This document shows positions 7,875 through 17,701 of a stretch of 64,000 nucleotides of DNA, piece after piece. A model generated the notes under the pieces. It was not told the origin of the DNA and did no database searches. It saw only the letters and a list, made by a program, of their open reading frames with translations. Each line of letters opens with the position of its first letter. Position 1 is the stretch's first letter. The position numbers and the translations under genes are program-made. Origin of the DNA: Erythrobacter sp. EC-HK427 (GTDB taxonomy: Bacteria > Pseudomonadota > Alphaproteobacteria > Sphingomonadales > Sphingomonadaceae); assembly GCF_902498745.1 (NCBI RefSeq), contig NZ_LR701479.1, positions 1,757,663 to 1,821,662 on the forward strand. Direction: 5' to 3'.

Positions 7875-7914
7875 CGCGTATGGTGCATTTCAAGAGACAG
7901 GTAAGAGACCGACT

Positions 7915-9246
7915 ATGCCTAAGCTAACCAGACCGCTTCGCCAGGCCGCTATGCTTGCGGTGTCGCCGCTCGCGCTGGCGGCACTGCCCAATGGCGCAGC
8001 GGCAGAATGCGACAGCGGGTATGTTACTTACCGGATGCAGGAGGGCGATACCCTGTATGGCCTGAGCGAGCGGTATTTCAGAGGCGTGACGGCGGTCGGC
8101 CAGATCGCCCGGCTCAACGGCATCCGCAACCCGCGCCGCATCCCGGTCGGCACCGAATTGCGCATTCCGCGCCGCTATCTGACCTATCGCGATGCCGGGC
8201 TGCAAGTGCGCCATTCCAGCGGAACGGTGCAGATCAACGGCGTGCAGGCCAACCGCGCCATGCAAGTGCCCGATGGCGGGCGCATCGAAACGAGCGCGGG
8301 TAGTTTCCTGACGCTGCAATCGGCGGACGGGAGCACCACGATCACGCTGCCTGCCAATGCCCGCGCGCAGCTGGCCTGTTCGCGGATTTACGCGCTTGGC
8401 GACTTGCGCGACATCCAGTTCGATTTGCTGGACGGGCGCGGCGAAATCCGCGCGCCTGTCTTGCGCACCGACGAACGGTTCCGCACCTCCACGCCGGTGG
8501 CGGTGACGGCGGTCCGCGGGACCGAATACCGCGTGTCCTATGACGACACGACCGGCATCGGCACTGCCGAAGTGACCGAGGGCCGCGTGGCTGTCGCCGC
8601 AGATGAGAGCTTCGCCAGCGAAGTCCTGCCCGAGGCTGGTTTTGGCGTCGCGGCATCGCAAGCAGGCGTCGGCGAAGTCGAGCAGCTTTTGCCGCCGCCC
8701 GAAGTCGGGGAGATCGCTTCGGTGCAAATGGCCGAGACGGTCGATTTCACCGTTGCGCCGCCTGCTGGCGGAGCTGCGAGCCGGGTGCAGATCGCACGCG
8801 ACGAAACCTTCGTCGAAGTCATCGCCGAAGACCTCTCCAGCGATGGCTCCTTCAGCTTTGCAGGGCTCGAAGACGGACGCTATCTCGTGCGGGTGCGCGG
8901 CGTGGCGGAAAACGGGCTGGAAGGCCTTTCCGAAGAATTCCGCTTCCGCCGCAAACGGCTGGGGGCGGAAGGATCGGTGGAACAATCGACGCTGGCGGAC
9001 GGGTTCCGCTTTGTCTGGTCGGCGCAGGGCACTGGACTGACGCATTTCGCCTTCCAGCTGTGGCGCGAAGGCGAGCCCGGCGTCCTGCTCTATGACGAAA
9101 TCGCGCTGCCGGGGGACGCAACCCTTGTCACCGCGCTCGAACCCGGTGTGTATGTCTGGCGTATCGGCGCGATGCAGACCGATGCCGAGGAAGGCCTGTT
9201 GACGGTCTGGAGCGAACCCACCCGTTTGCCGGTGGACACCGAGTAG
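7915..9246 (+). CDS. Exported LysM and FecR domain protein
   Basis: 443 residues with a signal peptide (LRQAAMLAVSPLALAALPNGAAAE). A LysM motif follows (about 40-85: YRMQEGDTLYGLSERYF ... RIPVGTELRIPRR), then a FecR-type beta-domain (about 95-200) with TPVAVTAVRGTEYRV, and repeated beta-rich segments at the C-terminus. LysM binds peptidoglycan; FecR folds transmit signals in the periplasm. The frame is open 66 codons upstream, but ATG 7915 gives a clean signal peptide and lies downstream of the terminator. Only 36 bp separate it from the CHASE2 kinase gene, which suggests a sensing partnership. Confidence 0.82.
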   Translation: MPKLTRPLRQAAMLAVSPLALAALPNGAAAECDSGYVTYRMQEGDTLYGLSERYFRGVTAVGQIARLNGIRNPRRIPVGTELRIPRRYLTYRDAGLQVRHSSGTVQINGVQANRAMQVPDGGRIETSAGSFLTLQSADGSTTITLPANARAQLACSRIYALGDLRDIQFDLLDGRGEIRAPVLRTDERFRTSTPVAVTAVRGTEYRVSYDDTTGIGTAEVTEGRVAVAADESFASEVLPEAGFGVAASQAGVGEVEQLLPPPEVGEIASVQMAETVDFTVAPPAGGAASRVQIARDETFVEVIAEDLSSDGSFSFAGLEDGRYLVRVRGVAENGLEGLSEEFRFRRKRLGAEGSVEQSTLADGFRFVWSAQGTGLTHFAFQLWREGEPGVLLYDEIALPGDATLVTALEPGVYVWRIGAMQTDAEEGLLTVWSEPTRLPVDTE

Positions 9247-9282
9247 TTTTTGCACATCCGCTTGCCACGATAAGGGCCAATC

Positions 9283-11454
9283 ATGTTTCGCAGGCTCCTT
9301 GCCGAATGGGTAATACTTCTTGCGCTCGGCCTGATTTTCGTGGCGCTCGGCACCCGTGCCGATCTGATGGCGCGGTTTGATGCGGGCCTGCTCGACCGCG
9401 CCGCTGGACTCGCCCGACCGGCACCGGCGGAGGACATTGTTGTTGTCGCTTTTGACGATCCGAGCCTCGAAACGATCGGCCCATGGCCCTGGCCGCGCGC
9501 GCGCCATGCCGCGCTGATCGATGCTTTGGCGGAAGCGGGAGCGGGGCCGATCCTGTTCGACGTGCTGTTTCTGGAGCCGACCGCGCCCGCAGACGACGCC
9601 GCGCTAGCCGCTGCCATGCGACGCCATGGCGCGGTGTATCTACCGCACACCTTTGCCCCGCGTGCAAATACCCAATCCGCCATCGATCCGGCTTTGCCGA
9701 TCCCTGTTTTGGCAGAGGCGGCGGCGGGCGTGGGCCATGTCGCCAGCGCACCCGATGCTGACGGCGTGTTGCGCCGGTTCGATCTGGTGCGGGACATCGA
9801 TGGCGCAGCGTTTCCCCATTTCGTGTTGGCGGCAAGCGGGGTGACACCCGCTGATGCACCCGAGGCCGCCATCGTCTCCTTCCACAGCGACGGCGCCTAT
9901 GCCCGCCATTCTGCTGCTGCCATCCTGAGCGGCACGGTTCCGGCCGAATTTCTACGCGGCAAAACGGTGCTGGTGGGGGCGACCGCGCAAGGCATGGGAG
10001 ACCGCTATTCGGTCGGCGCGGGCGGCGTCGCCGTGATGCCGGGGGTCGAAACGCAGGCCAATCTGCTCGACGCCTTGCGGCAGGGCGCGCTTGTGCGTGA
10101 TGCATCGGCGCTGTGGTCGGCGCTGCTGGGCGCGCTGGCATTGCTTATCCAGTTCCTCGTGTTCTGGAAGCTCTCGGCCCGTGCGGGGCTGATTGCGACG
10201 ATTTCGATCAGCGCCGCCTTGCTGGCGATCGCCGTGCTGCTGGTGCCGCTCACCCATTTCTGGGTCGGTCCGGGCGTCGCGCTGCTGGCGGTGCTGTTTG
10301 CCTATCCCTTGTGGAGCTGGCGGCGACTCACTTCGGTCAGCGCCTATCTGGAAGAGGAAGCCGCCTTCTTGCGTCCGGCGGGCGCGCAGAAGGCCGATGT
10401 CGAGGGGTTTGACCAGCTCGCGCGGCAGGTGGCGCGGATGCGCCGTCTGGTGAACTACGTCAGCCGCAGCTTTGCCTTTCTGGGCAAGGTGATCGAGGCC
10501 GCGCCCGATGCCATTCTGGTGCTAGACCGCGAAGGGCTGGTTACGATGGCCAACCAGTCGGCCAAGCGGCTGTTTCCCGGCTTTGCCGAGGAGACACCCG
10601 CACCGCTCGCCGATTTGCTGGCGGATTCTATGGCAACGCATAGGCCAGATGATGGCGAGATATCCTTTCCCGATGGCACCGCATTTCTGGTCGCGCGGGC
10701 GGGGTTCGAGCTGGAAGGCGATGCGCAAAGCGGCGAGATCATGGCACTGCGCGATGTGACCGAGATCCGCCAGCGCGAACAGGAGCGGCGCGAAATGCTC
10801 GAATTCCTGTCGCACGATATGCGCACGCCGCAGGTCGCGATCATCGGCCTCTCGCGCAAGGTCGGCACCAATGGCAGCGACCACGATATCGGCCCGCGCA
10901 TCCGCAACCAGGCTGAGCGCACGCTCAAGCTGGCCGACGATTTCGTGCAGATTGCACGACTTGCCGAAACGAAGCCGCAATTCGAGGAAGCCGATCTGGT
11001 GGCGCTGGTGGAAGAGGCAACGGACCGTGCCTATGCCGCAGCGCGCGCCAAGGCGATCACCGTGCTGCCCGATCTGCCGGAGGATTTGCTCTTCGCCGAA
11101 GTCGATGCCTCGCTGATCGCACGGCTGCTCGACAATCTGGTCGGCAACGCGATCAAGTTCTCGCCCGAAGCGAGCACGGTGAAGGTGATCCTGCGCGAAG
11201 TCAGCGAAAGCGTGATGCAGCTGAGTGTGTGCGATGAAGGGCCGGGGCTGCCGCCCGAACGGCTCACCAATCCCTTTGCGCGGTTCGGGGCGCATGAAAC
11301 CCAGGCCGGGCCGAGTGTGGGGCTGGGGCTGACCTTTGTGAAGCGCGTGGTCGATCTGCATCACGGCACGATCACGGTCGATTCAGCGCCGGGAGTGGGC
11401 ACTTGCTTCCGCATCGATGTGCCCGAATTTCAGCCGTTCGAACGGAAGACTTAA
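9283..11454 (+). CDS. CHASE2-domain sensor histidine kinase
   Basis: Membrane-bound sensor of 723 residues. A first membrane helix (about 8-24) precedes a periplasmic CHASE2 domain (about 30-260) with the typical IVVVAFDDPSLETIGPWPWPR and ILFDVLFLEP. Three hydrophobic segments follow (about 275-345), then a PAS-like region (about 400-490). The kinase core has the phospho-acceptor His near 511 in FLSHDMRTP, the N-box LLDNLVGNAIKFS near 616 and the G-box VGLGLTFVKR. The OmpR-type regulator at 11959-12699 is a plausible partner. The stop overlaps the stop of the converging lipoprotein gene. Confidence 0.9.
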   Translation: MFRRLLAEWVILLALGLIFVALGTRADLMARFDAGLLDRAAGLARPAPAEDIVVVAFDDPSLETIGPWPWPRARHAALIDALAEAGAGPILFDVLFLEPTAPADDAALAAAMRRHGAVYLPHTFAPRANTQSAIDPALPIPVLAEAAAGVGHVASAPDADGVLRRFDLVRDIDGAAFPHFVLAASGVTPADAPEAAIVSFHSDGAYARHSAAAILSGTVPAEFLRGKTVLVGATAQGMGDRYSVGAGGVAVMPGVETQANLLDALRQGALVRDASALWSALLGALALLIQFLVFWKLSARAGLIATISISAALLAIAVLLVPLTHFWVGPGVALLAVLFAYPLWSWRRLTSVSAYLEEEAAFLRPAGAQKADVEGFDQLARQVARMRRLVNYVSRSFAFLGKVIEAAPDAILVLDREGLVTMANQSAKRLFPGFAEETPAPLADLLADSMATHRPDDGEISFPDGTAFLVARAGFELEGDAQSGEIMALRDVTEIRQREQERREMLEFLSHDMRTPQVAIIGLSRKVGTNGSDHDIGPRIRNQAERTLKLADDFVQIARLAETKPQFEEADLVALVEEATDRAYAAARAKAITVLPDLPEDLLFAEVDASLIARLLDNLVGNAIKFSPEASTVKVILREVSESVMQLSVCDEGPGLPPERLTNPFARFGAHETQAGPSVGLGLTFVKRVVDLHHGTITVDSAPGVGTCFRIDVPEFQPFERKT

Positions 11455-11942
11455 AGCGCGTCGGCCACCAAAAGGTTGGCCAATTGCTGCAAATCGGCCT
11501 GACTGTAGGAGCAAACATCCCTTTCGGCGACGCCGCGATAGGCAATCGTGCCTGCCTCGCGGTCCAGCAGCACCATTGTCGCGCGCAGGCGGATCACCTC
11601 GCATTCGTTATACCAATGCGATTCGGCGGGCAGCGATTCCCATACGATAGCATCGGGGGTCGAGGCGTCAGGATTGGCGAGGCCGGTCTGCGCACTGCGC
11701 GCGGCAATGCCGAATTCGGCGATCATCCCGGCATCAGTGTCGAGCATCACACCATGCGTCTGAAACGATTGTTCAAGCGCGGTGGCAAAGGCGGTGCGGA
11801 GCGATCCGTCAGGCGCGCTTGCTGCCATCCGGACGGCGGAACCCGCCGGCATGGCGCCTTCGGTCGAGGTGATGTTGGCGGGCGTTATCACGGCGCAGCC
11901 CGCCATCGCCGACGCCATTATGGCGGCGCCTAAAGCGCGCAA
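11451..11942 (-). CDS. Small predicted lipoprotein
   Basis: 163 residues from a TTG start at 11942 that has AAAGGT six bases upstream and lies just after the regulator stop. It gives a short lipoprotein signal with lipobox SAMAGC. An in-frame ATG further upstream (about 11990) would overlap the regulator gene. The mature part is alpha/beta with no motif I recognise (DTDAGMIAEFGIAARSAQTG, then YRGVAERDVCSYSQADLQQL). It is co-oriented with the response regulator and sits between it and the kinase, so it may be an accessory of the same system. Confidence 0.65.
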   Translation of the reverse strand: MRALGAAIMASAMAGCAVITPANITSTEGAMPAGSAVRMAASAPDGSLRTAFATALEQSFQTHGVMLDTDAGMIAEFGIAARSAQTGLANPDASTPDAIVWESLPAESHWYNECEVIRLRATMVLLDREAGTIAYRGVAERDVCSYSQADLQQLANLLVADAL

Positions 11943-11958
11943 TGTCGGACCTTTCAGA

Positions 11959-12699
11959 TCAGCTGGTGACCGTCTCGGCTTCGCGTGCATCATCGGCCTC
12001 TTCGAAAAACGCATCCATGCGATAGCCGAAGCCGAAGACAGTTTGAATGGCAAACCCGTTATGCGGGCGCAATTCCAGTTTGGAACGCACGCGGCTGACG
12101 TGCATATCCAGCGTGCGCGTGGCGATATCGCCCATATTTCCCCAGATCTGCGAGAAGATATAGCTGCGCGAAAGCGGGCGGTTGAGATTTTCGAAGAACA
12201 GCGCCGCGACCTTGAATTCTTTCGCGGTCAGCTTGATCGCTTCACCATTGCGCTCGATCACGTCATTCAGCCGGTCGATGCGATAGGGGCCGTAGGTCTG
12301 AAACCGCTCGGGCTTGGCGGGTTGCTGCTTGCGCCGCGCCGCAGCCTCGATCCGGGCAAGGATAACCTCCTCGCTTTCGGGCTTGACGATATAATCGCTC
12401 GCGCCCTGTTCCAGTCCCTTGACCACATCGCTCTTGTCAGAACGGCTGGTGATGAGGATGAATGCGGGCGGGCTGTCGAGATTTTCCGTGCCCCATTTGA
12501 CCACGTCAATTCCGGTGGCGCCGGGCATATTCCAGTCCACGAGGACAACGTCATACGTCTCCCGCCGCAGGGCAACGAGCAGATCCTTCCCGTTATTGAA
12601 ACGGTCGTAATTATAGCCTGCCGCTTCGAGACAGGACGAAATCTGGTTCAAGACTTCCAGATCGTCGTCTGCAATTGCAATTCTCACGGTATAACGCAC
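11959..12699 (-). CDS. OmpR/PhoB-family response regulator
   Basis: 246 residues: receiver domain (1-120) with the acidic pocket ADDD at 10-13, the phospho-acceptor Asp55 in VLVDWNMPG and Lys in YIVKP, then a winged-helix DNA-binding domain (about 145-235: LTAKEFKVAALFFENLNRPLS ... DMHVSRVRSKL). It converges on the CHASE2 kinase gene with only the small lipoprotein gene between, so the two probably form a two-component pair. The start MRYTV could be a few residues shorter. Confidence 0.9.
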   Translation of the reverse strand: MRYTVRIAIADDDLEVLNQISSCLEAAGYNYDRFNNGKDLLVALRRETYDVVLVDWNMPGATGIDVVKWGTENLDSPPAFILITSRSDKSDVVKGLEQGASDYIVKPESEEVILARIEAAARRKQQPAKPERFQTYGPYRIDRLNDVIERNGEAIKLTAKEFKVAALFFENLNRPLSRSYIFSQIWGNMGDIATRTLDMHVSRVRSKLELRPHNGFAIQTVFGFGYRMDAFFEEADDAREAETVTS

Positions 12700-12920
12700 C
12701 CCGTATTATGTTTCTCCCGTAACTTCCGCTTTACACAGCGTGCGCGCAACATTCCATCACTTCGCACCGATTTGGCTGTAACTTTGACTAGATTTTACAA
12801 GTGTGTGACTAACATTAACGGCTGTTGCCGTTGTCTGGGGCGGGAGTAGAGAGCGGCAATGCCGCAGCTGCCAGCCGCTCACATCTTTACCTCCGCAGGC
12901 TTTTTCGCCATTGCCTGCGC

Positions 12921-13976
12921 ATGAGCATGACACCGCCCGAAGCCGCCATTATCCGCACCGACTGGACGCGCGAGGAAATCGCTGCGCTGTTCGATCTGCC
13001 CCTCACCGAATTGCTGTTCCGCGCCGCACAAACGCACCGCGCGCACCACGCGGCAGACGAAGTGCAATTGTGCACATTGCTCTCGATCAAAACCGGCGGC
13101 TGCCCCGAAGATTGCGGCTATTGCTCGCAAAGCGCCCATGCCGACAGCGGAGTGGAAGCGACCAAGCTGATGGATGTGCGCGCGGTTCTGCAAAGCGCCG
13201 CACAGGCCAAGGATGCGGGCAGCCAGCGGTTCTGCATGGGCGCTGCGTGGCGGAACCCCAAGGATCGCGATATGCCCAAGATCGTGGAGATCGTGCAGGG
13301 CGTGCGCGCCATGGGCATGGAAACCTGCATGACGCTGGGAATGCTCTCCCCCGAACAGGCGGAGCAATTGGCCGAGGCGGGGCTCGATTATTACAACCAC
13401 AATGTCGACACCGGGCCGGAATATTACGACCGTGTGATCACCACGCGCAATTATCAGGATCGGCTCGATACGCTGGCCCATGTCCGCAATTCGGGCATCA
13501 ATGTGTGCAGCGGCGGGATTGTCGGCATGGGTGAGACGCGCGCCGACCGGGTCGGCTTTGTGCATACGCTGGCTACGCTGGAGCGGCATCCCGAAAGCGT
13601 GCCTGTCAACGCGCTGGTGCCGGTGAAGGGCACGCCGCTGGGCGATATGCTGGCCGATACGCCGATGGCCAAGATCGACGATATCGAATTTGTCCGCACC
13701 GTGGCGGTGGCGCGCATCTGTATGCCCAAGAGCATGGTGCGCCTCTCCGCCGGGCGCGAAAGCATGAGCGATGCGACGCAGGCGCTTTGCTTTATGGCGG
13801 GGGCGAATTCGATCTTCACCGGCGACAAACTGCTCACCGCGCCCAATGCGGGCGACGATAGCGATGCGGCCCTGTTTGCGCGGCTCGGCCTGAAGCCGAT
13901 GGAAAGCGAAGAGCCGATGCGGGCGGAAAAGGCGTGTGCCGGAGCCTGCGCGCCGGAGAGCATTCCCGCCGAATAG
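12921..13976 (+). CDS. bioB: Biotin synthase
   Basis: Radical SAM enzyme converting dethiobiotin to biotin. The three [4Fe-4S] cysteines are in [12 protein letters not shown] (Cys61, 65 and 68). [17 protein letters not shown] and the GESM-type motif near the end (SAGRESMSD) are intact. 351 residues is normal. Two possible starts, ATG 12921 and 12927, have no clear Shine-Dalgarno sequence. The upstream 220 bp to the divergent regulator contains TTGACT at about 12785 that could be a -35 element. First gene of bioBFDA; no BioR or BirA site was recognised. Confidence 0.95.
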   Translation: MSMTPPEAAIIRTDWTREEIAALFDLPLTELLFRAAQTHRAHHAADEVQLCTLLSIKTGGCPEDCGYCSQSAHADSGVEATKLMDVRAVLQSAAQAKDAGSQRFCMGAAWRNPKDRDMPKIVEIVQGVRAMGMETCMTLGMLSPEQAEQLAEAGLDYYNHNVDTGPEYYDRVITTRNYQDRLDTLAHVRNSGINVCSGGIVGMGETRADRVGFVHTLATLERHPESVPVNALVPVKGTPLGDMLADTPMAKIDDIEFVRTVAVARICMPKSMVRLSAGRESMSDATQALCFMAGANSIFTGDKLLTAPNAGDDSDAALFARLGLKPMESEEPMRAEKACAGACAPESIPAE

Positions 13977-13985
13977 GCCCGAGCG

Positions 13986-15140
13986 ATGCGGAAAAGATTT
14001 GCCGAAGCCATCGCGCAGCGCAAAGCGGCAGACCGGTTGCGCACGCTGAAAGCTGTGCAGCCTGCGCGCGCAGGCCATGTGCAGCGCGGCGGTCGCGAGC
14101 TGATCGACCTCTCTAGCAATGACTATTTGGGCCTGGCGCACCACCCCGAATTGACCCGCCGGGCGGTGGCGTGGACGCAGCAATACGGCACCTCTTCGCG
14201 CGGCTCGCGGTTGGTGACCGGCACGCTGGACGCGCATGAGAGGGTCGAGGCGAAGGTTGCCGCGTTCAAGGGCACCGAGGCTGCGCTGCTGTTCGCCACC
14301 GGCTGGCAGGCCAATGCCGCGATCATTCCAGCGCTGATGAAGCTGGAGCCAGACGCGGCGGTCTTCGCCGACTGGCTCGTCCATGCCAGCATCCATCACG
14401 GCATCCGCGCCGGACGAACGCGGCACCACGCCTTTCGCCACAACGATCTGGCGCATCTGGAAGAGCTGCTGGTGGAGCATGGCGCGAAGGCTCCTGCCCG
14501 CATCATCATCACCGAAAGCGTGTTCAGCATGGATGGCGACCGGGCGGATATGCCGGCGCTGGTCGCGCTCGCCCGCAAGCATGATGCTTTGCTGGTGGTG
14601 GACGAGGCGCACGCGACCGGCGTGTTCGGCGCGCACGGGGCGGGGCTGAGCGAAGGGCTCGCGGACAAGCCCGATATCGTGATCGGCACGTTCAGCAAGG
14701 CGATGGGCGGATTTGGTGCCTATGTCGCCGCGGATCGGGAGATTTGCGATTACCTTGTGAACGCTGCCTCCGGCTTTGTGTACACTACGGCGCCGCCACC
14801 TGCCGTGCTGGGCGCGATGGATGCGGCGCTCGATATCGTTCCGGCAATGGCGGCAGAGCGGGCCCATTTGCAGGCACTGGCGGAAAGACTGCGCGCGGGT
14901 TTGCGCGATCTGGGCTTTGATACCGGAACCTCCGAGACGCAGATTATCCCCGTGCTGATCGGCAGCGAGGCTGATACGCTGACAGCCAGCGCGGCGCTGG
15001 AGGTGGCGGGCATTCTCGGCGTCGCGATCCGTCCGCCGACCGTTCCCGAAGGCGCGAGCCGCATCCGCTTCTCGCTCTCCGCCGCGCATGATGCGGACGT
15101 GGTCGGCAAGGTTCTGGACGTGATGAGAGGATTGCAATGA
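13986..15140 (+). CDS. bioF: 8-amino-7-oxononanoate synthase
   Basis: PLP enzyme that condenses pimeloyl-ACP (or CoA) with alanine. 384 residues in the alpha-oxoamine synthase family: LIDLSSNDYLGL at the N-terminus, SRLVTGT, the DEAHATGVFG motif, and the PLP lysine in GTFSKAMGG at Lys238. It starts nine bases after bioB and overlaps bioD by ATGA. Confidence 0.94.
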   Translation: MRKRFAEAIAQRKAADRLRTLKAVQPARAGHVQRGGRELIDLSSNDYLGLAHHPELTRRAVAWTQQYGTSSRGSRLVTGTLDAHERVEAKVAAFKGTEAALLFATGWQANAAIIPALMKLEPDAAVFADWLVHASIHHGIRAGRTRHHAFRHNDLAHLEELLVEHGAKAPARIIITESVFSMDGDRADMPALVALARKHDALLVVDEAHATGVFGAHGAGLSEGLADKPDIVIGTFSKAMGGFGAYVAADREICDYLVNAASGFVYTTAPPPAVLGAMDAALDIVPAMAAERAHLQALAERLRAGLRDLGFDTGTSETQIIPVLIGSEADTLTASAALEVAGILGVAIRPPTVPEGASRIRFSLSAAHDADVVGKVLDVMRGLQ

Positions 15141-15760
15141 AGGGCTTTATCGTCACCGGCACCGATACCGGCATCGGCAAGACGATCTTTGCCGCCGGTG
15201 TCACCGGCGCGCTGGGCGGTGCCTATTGGAAGCCCGTGCAAAGCGGGCTGGAGGACGAAACCGATACGCAGGCGGTGGAACGGCTGACGGCGGGTCGCGA
15301 TGTGGCGATCATTCCCGAAGCCTATCGGCTGGTGACGCCATGCTCCCCGCATGAGGCGGCGCGGATTGACGGGGTGACGATTGATCTGGCGCGGCTCACG
15401 CTGCCCGAAACCGACCGTCCGCTGGTCGTCGAAGGGGCGGGCGGGGCGCTGGTGCCGTATACCGATGATATGCTGGCAGCAGAGATATTCGCGCAGTGGG
15501 GGCTGCCTGTCATCGTCGTGGCGCGTACCATGCTCGGCACAATCAGCCACACGCTGATGACGCTCGAAGTCTTGCGCGCGCGCGGGGTGACGGTGGCCGG
15601 TGTGGCGTTCGTGGGAGAGGAAGAGCCGGTCGCGCAAAAGGCGATTGCGCGGCTGGGCGGCGCACCCGTGCTGGGCCGCTTGCCCTTCCTCGATCCGCTC
15701 GACGCGGACACTTTGGCAGAGGCATTCGCCGCCAATGTCGACCTAGGCAAACTCGCATGA
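15137..15760 (+). CDS. bioD: Dethiobiotin synthetase
   Basis: ATP-dependent carboxylation and ring closure of 7,8-diaminopelargonate. 207 residues, P-loop GTDTGIGKT at 8-16, WKPVQSG, and EGAGGALVP typical of BioD. It overlaps bioF and bioA by four bases each. Confidence 0.94.
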   Translation: MKGFIVTGTDTGIGKTIFAAGVTGALGGAYWKPVQSGLEDETDTQAVERLTAGRDVAIIPEAYRLVTPCSPHEAARIDGVTIDLARLTLPETDRPLVVEGAGGALVPYTDDMLAAEIFAQWGLPVIVVARTMLGTISHTLMTLEVLRARGVTVAGVAFVGEEEPVAQKAIARLGGAPVLGRLPFLDPLDADTLAEAFAANVDLGKLA

Positions 15761-17013
15761 GCCATTCCCCCGTCTGGCACCCCTTCCACCAACACGGGTT
15801 GGGCGAGGACATTCCACTCGTCGCGCGTGCCGAGGGTGCGGTGCTCCACACCTCCGACGGGCGCGCGGTGTTGGACGTGATTTCCAGCTGGTGGGTCATC
15901 ACCCACTGCCATAATCATCCGCGCATTGTCGAGGCTATCCAGCGCCAAGCCGCGCAGCTTGACCAGCTCATCTTCGCCGGATGGACGCATCAGCCTGCCG
16001 AGGATCTGGCGCGCGGTTTGACCGCGATCATGCCGCGTGCGCTGGAATATGTGTTCTTCTCCGATTCCGGCTCCACCGCCGTGGAAGTCGCGTTAAAAAT
16101 GGCGCTCGGCTATTGGGCCAATACCGGCGCACCGCGCGCAAAAATCGTGGTCATGGAACATTCCTATCACGGCGACACGATCGGCGCGATGAGCGTGGGG
16201 GAGCGCGGTGTCTTCAACCGCGCCTATGCCCCGCTGCTGTTCGATGTCGAAACCGTCCCTTTCCCGCGTGAAGGCCAGGAGCAGGCGACGCTCGACGCGC
16301 TGGAAACGGCGTGCAAGCGCGGCGACGCAGCGGCGTTTATCGTCGAGCCGCTGGTGTTGGGCGCGGGCGGAATGCTGATCTATTCCCCCGAGGTGTTGCG
16401 ACAGATGCGGCAGATCTGCTCGGCCCACAATGTGCTTTTCATCGCCGATGAAGTGATGACCGGCTGGGGCCGCACGGGCACGTTGCTGGCGTGCGAGCAA
16501 GCGGGCGTGGTGCCCGATATCCTTTGCCTCGCCAAAGGGCTGACGGGCGGCGCGCTGCCGCTGGCGGTGACGATGGCGACGGCGCCGGTTTACGATGCGC
16601 ATTACTCCGCCGACCGCAGCAAAATGTTCTTTCACTCCTCCAGCTTCACCGCGAACCCCATCGCCTGCGCGGCGGCCAATGCCAATCTGGCGATCTGGCG
16701 CGAGGAGCCGGTGCTGGAACGCATAGCCACGCTTGCCAAACGCGAGCGCGCGGGGTTCGAGGCCATCGCCGCCAAGCATCCGATCACCAATCTGCGCCAG
16801 CTGGGCACGGTAATCGCGATGGATGTCGACATCGGGGAGAGCGGCTATCTCGCCGATATCGGCCTGAAGATGCGCCAGGGGTTTTACGCCCGCGATATCC
16901 TGCTGCGCCCGCTCGGCAACACGATCTATCTGAAGCCGCCATATTGCATCACCGAGGCGCAGCTGGGGCGGGTGTTCGGCGCGATTGACGAGGTGCTCGG
17001 CGAAGTCCTTTAG
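15757..17013 (+). CDS. bioA: Adenosylmethionine-8-amino-7-oxononanoate aminotransferase
   Basis: PLP aminotransferase using SAM as amino donor. 418 residues; start MSHSPVWHPFHQHG at ATG 15757 overlapping the bioD stop. Contains SSWWVITHCHNHP, FFSDSGSTAVEVALKMA, the IADEVMTGWGRTG motif and the PLP lysine in CLAKGLTGG at Lys260. The frame is open further left, but that part lies inside bioD. bioC and bioH are not nearby, so the pimeloyl branch must be encoded elsewhere. The stop overlaps that of converging maiA. Confidence 0.94.
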   Translation: MSHSPVWHPFHQHGLGEDIPLVARAEGAVLHTSDGRAVLDVISSWWVITHCHNHPRIVEAIQRQAAQLDQLIFAGWTHQPAEDLARGLTAIMPRALEYVFFSDSGSTAVEVALKMALGYWANTGAPRAKIVVMEHSYHGDTIGAMSVGERGVFNRAYAPLLFDVETVPFPREGQEQATLDALETACKRGDAAAFIVEPLVLGAGGMLIYSPEVLRQMRQICSAHNVLFIADEVMTGWGRTGTLLACEQAGVVPDILCLAKGLTGGALPLAVTMATAPVYDAHYSADRSKMFFHSSSFTANPIACAAANANLAIWREEPVLERIATLAKRERAGFEAIAAKHPITNLRQLGTVIAMDVDIGESGYLADIGLKMRQGFYARDILLRPLGNTIYLKPPYCITEAQLGRVFGAIDEVLGEVL

Positions 17014-17642
17014 CCAGCATCCATCTGATTATCAGGATGCGCGCGCTGGAAAGCGGGGAGGGCAAGGCACGCCGCCTCGATCCGGGTGATGTGCGGGCAT
17101 TGTGACAGGTCAAAATCGAACCGCCGTGCATTGTAGAGCTGCGGCACCAGCACGCATTCGAAGAAGCCCGGCGCGCCAAACAGGAAATCGCCGCTTCCCA
17201 ACTGTGCCAGCCGCGCCTCGACCGGATGCAGCGTTTTGGCGAGCCAGTGGCGGTACCAGGCATCGATTTCGTCCTGCGAGTGGCCCAGCGGGTCTTTGAG
17301 ATATTTGAGCACCGGCAGGTTGAGCGGCGCGTGCAGCTCGGTCGCGATGGCATAGGCAAGCTCGCGGGCGCGGAAACGGTCTTCGATACCGGCGGGCAGC
17401 AGCGGGCGTGCGGGATAGGCTTCGTCGAGCCATTCGATGATCGCCATGCTCTGCGCGCGGTCGCCGCTATCGGTTTCCAGCATCGGCACACCGGCAAAGG
17501 GATTGCGGCGAGTGAAGGCGGCATCTTTCTGCGCGGATTCCAGCAGGTTGACCGGGCAATTCTCGTAGGCGAGCCCTTTCAGTTCGAGCGCGCAGCGCAG
17601 GCGGTAACTCGTGCTGCTGCGCCAATAACCGTAGAGTTTCAT
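17010..17642 (-). CDS. maiA: Maleylacetoacetate isomerase (zeta-class GST)
   Basis: Glutathione-dependent cis-trans isomerisation of maleylacetoacetate in tyrosine breakdown. 210 residues; the zeta-GST active-site motif SSTSYRLR is at 9-16, with the thioredoxin-fold part (NPFAGVPMLETD, QSMAIIEWLDE) and a helical C-domain. ATG 17642 is chosen because AGGAGG lies five bases upstream. Divergent from hmgA-fahA, with a shared 70-bp promoter region. Confidence 0.92.
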   Translation of the reverse strand: MKLYGYWRSSTSYRLRCALELKGLAYENCPVNLLESAQKDAAFTRRNPFAGVPMLETDSGDRAQSMAIIEWLDEAYPARPLLPAGIEDRFRARELAYAIATELHAPLNLPVLKYLKDPLGHSQDEIDAWYRHWLAKTLHPVEARLAQLGSGDFLFGAPGFFECVLVPQLYNARRFDFDLSQCPHITRIEAACLALPAFQRAHPDNQMDAG

Positions 17643-17690
17643 CGTCACCTCCTGATCGCTACTGTGCTACCATGGCAAGGCGATTGTGCG

Positions 17691-17701
17691 TGAAAGTTTC
17701 A
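17691..17701. promoter_or_regulatory. Palindrome TGAAAGTTTCA between maiA and hmgA
   Basis: Perfect 11-bp inverted repeat in the 70-bp divergent region, 11 bases before the hmgA ATG. It could be an operator for a homogentisate-responsive regulator; no regulator gene is near, so this is only a candidate. Confidence 0.35.

Noticed and set aside
7717..7914. N-terminal extension of the LysM/FecR gene
   Set aside because: It crosses a strong terminator and would bury the signal peptide; ATG 7915 is better.
12780..12815. Promoter TTGACT with a weak -10 before bioB
   Set aside because: The -10 match is poor and the region is shared with the divergent regulator; not reported as a separate feature.
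12879..15137. 752-codon open frame on the minus strand
   Set aside because: Antisense to bioB and bioF; no motif, and rich in His/Arg/Gly as expected from a shadow frame.
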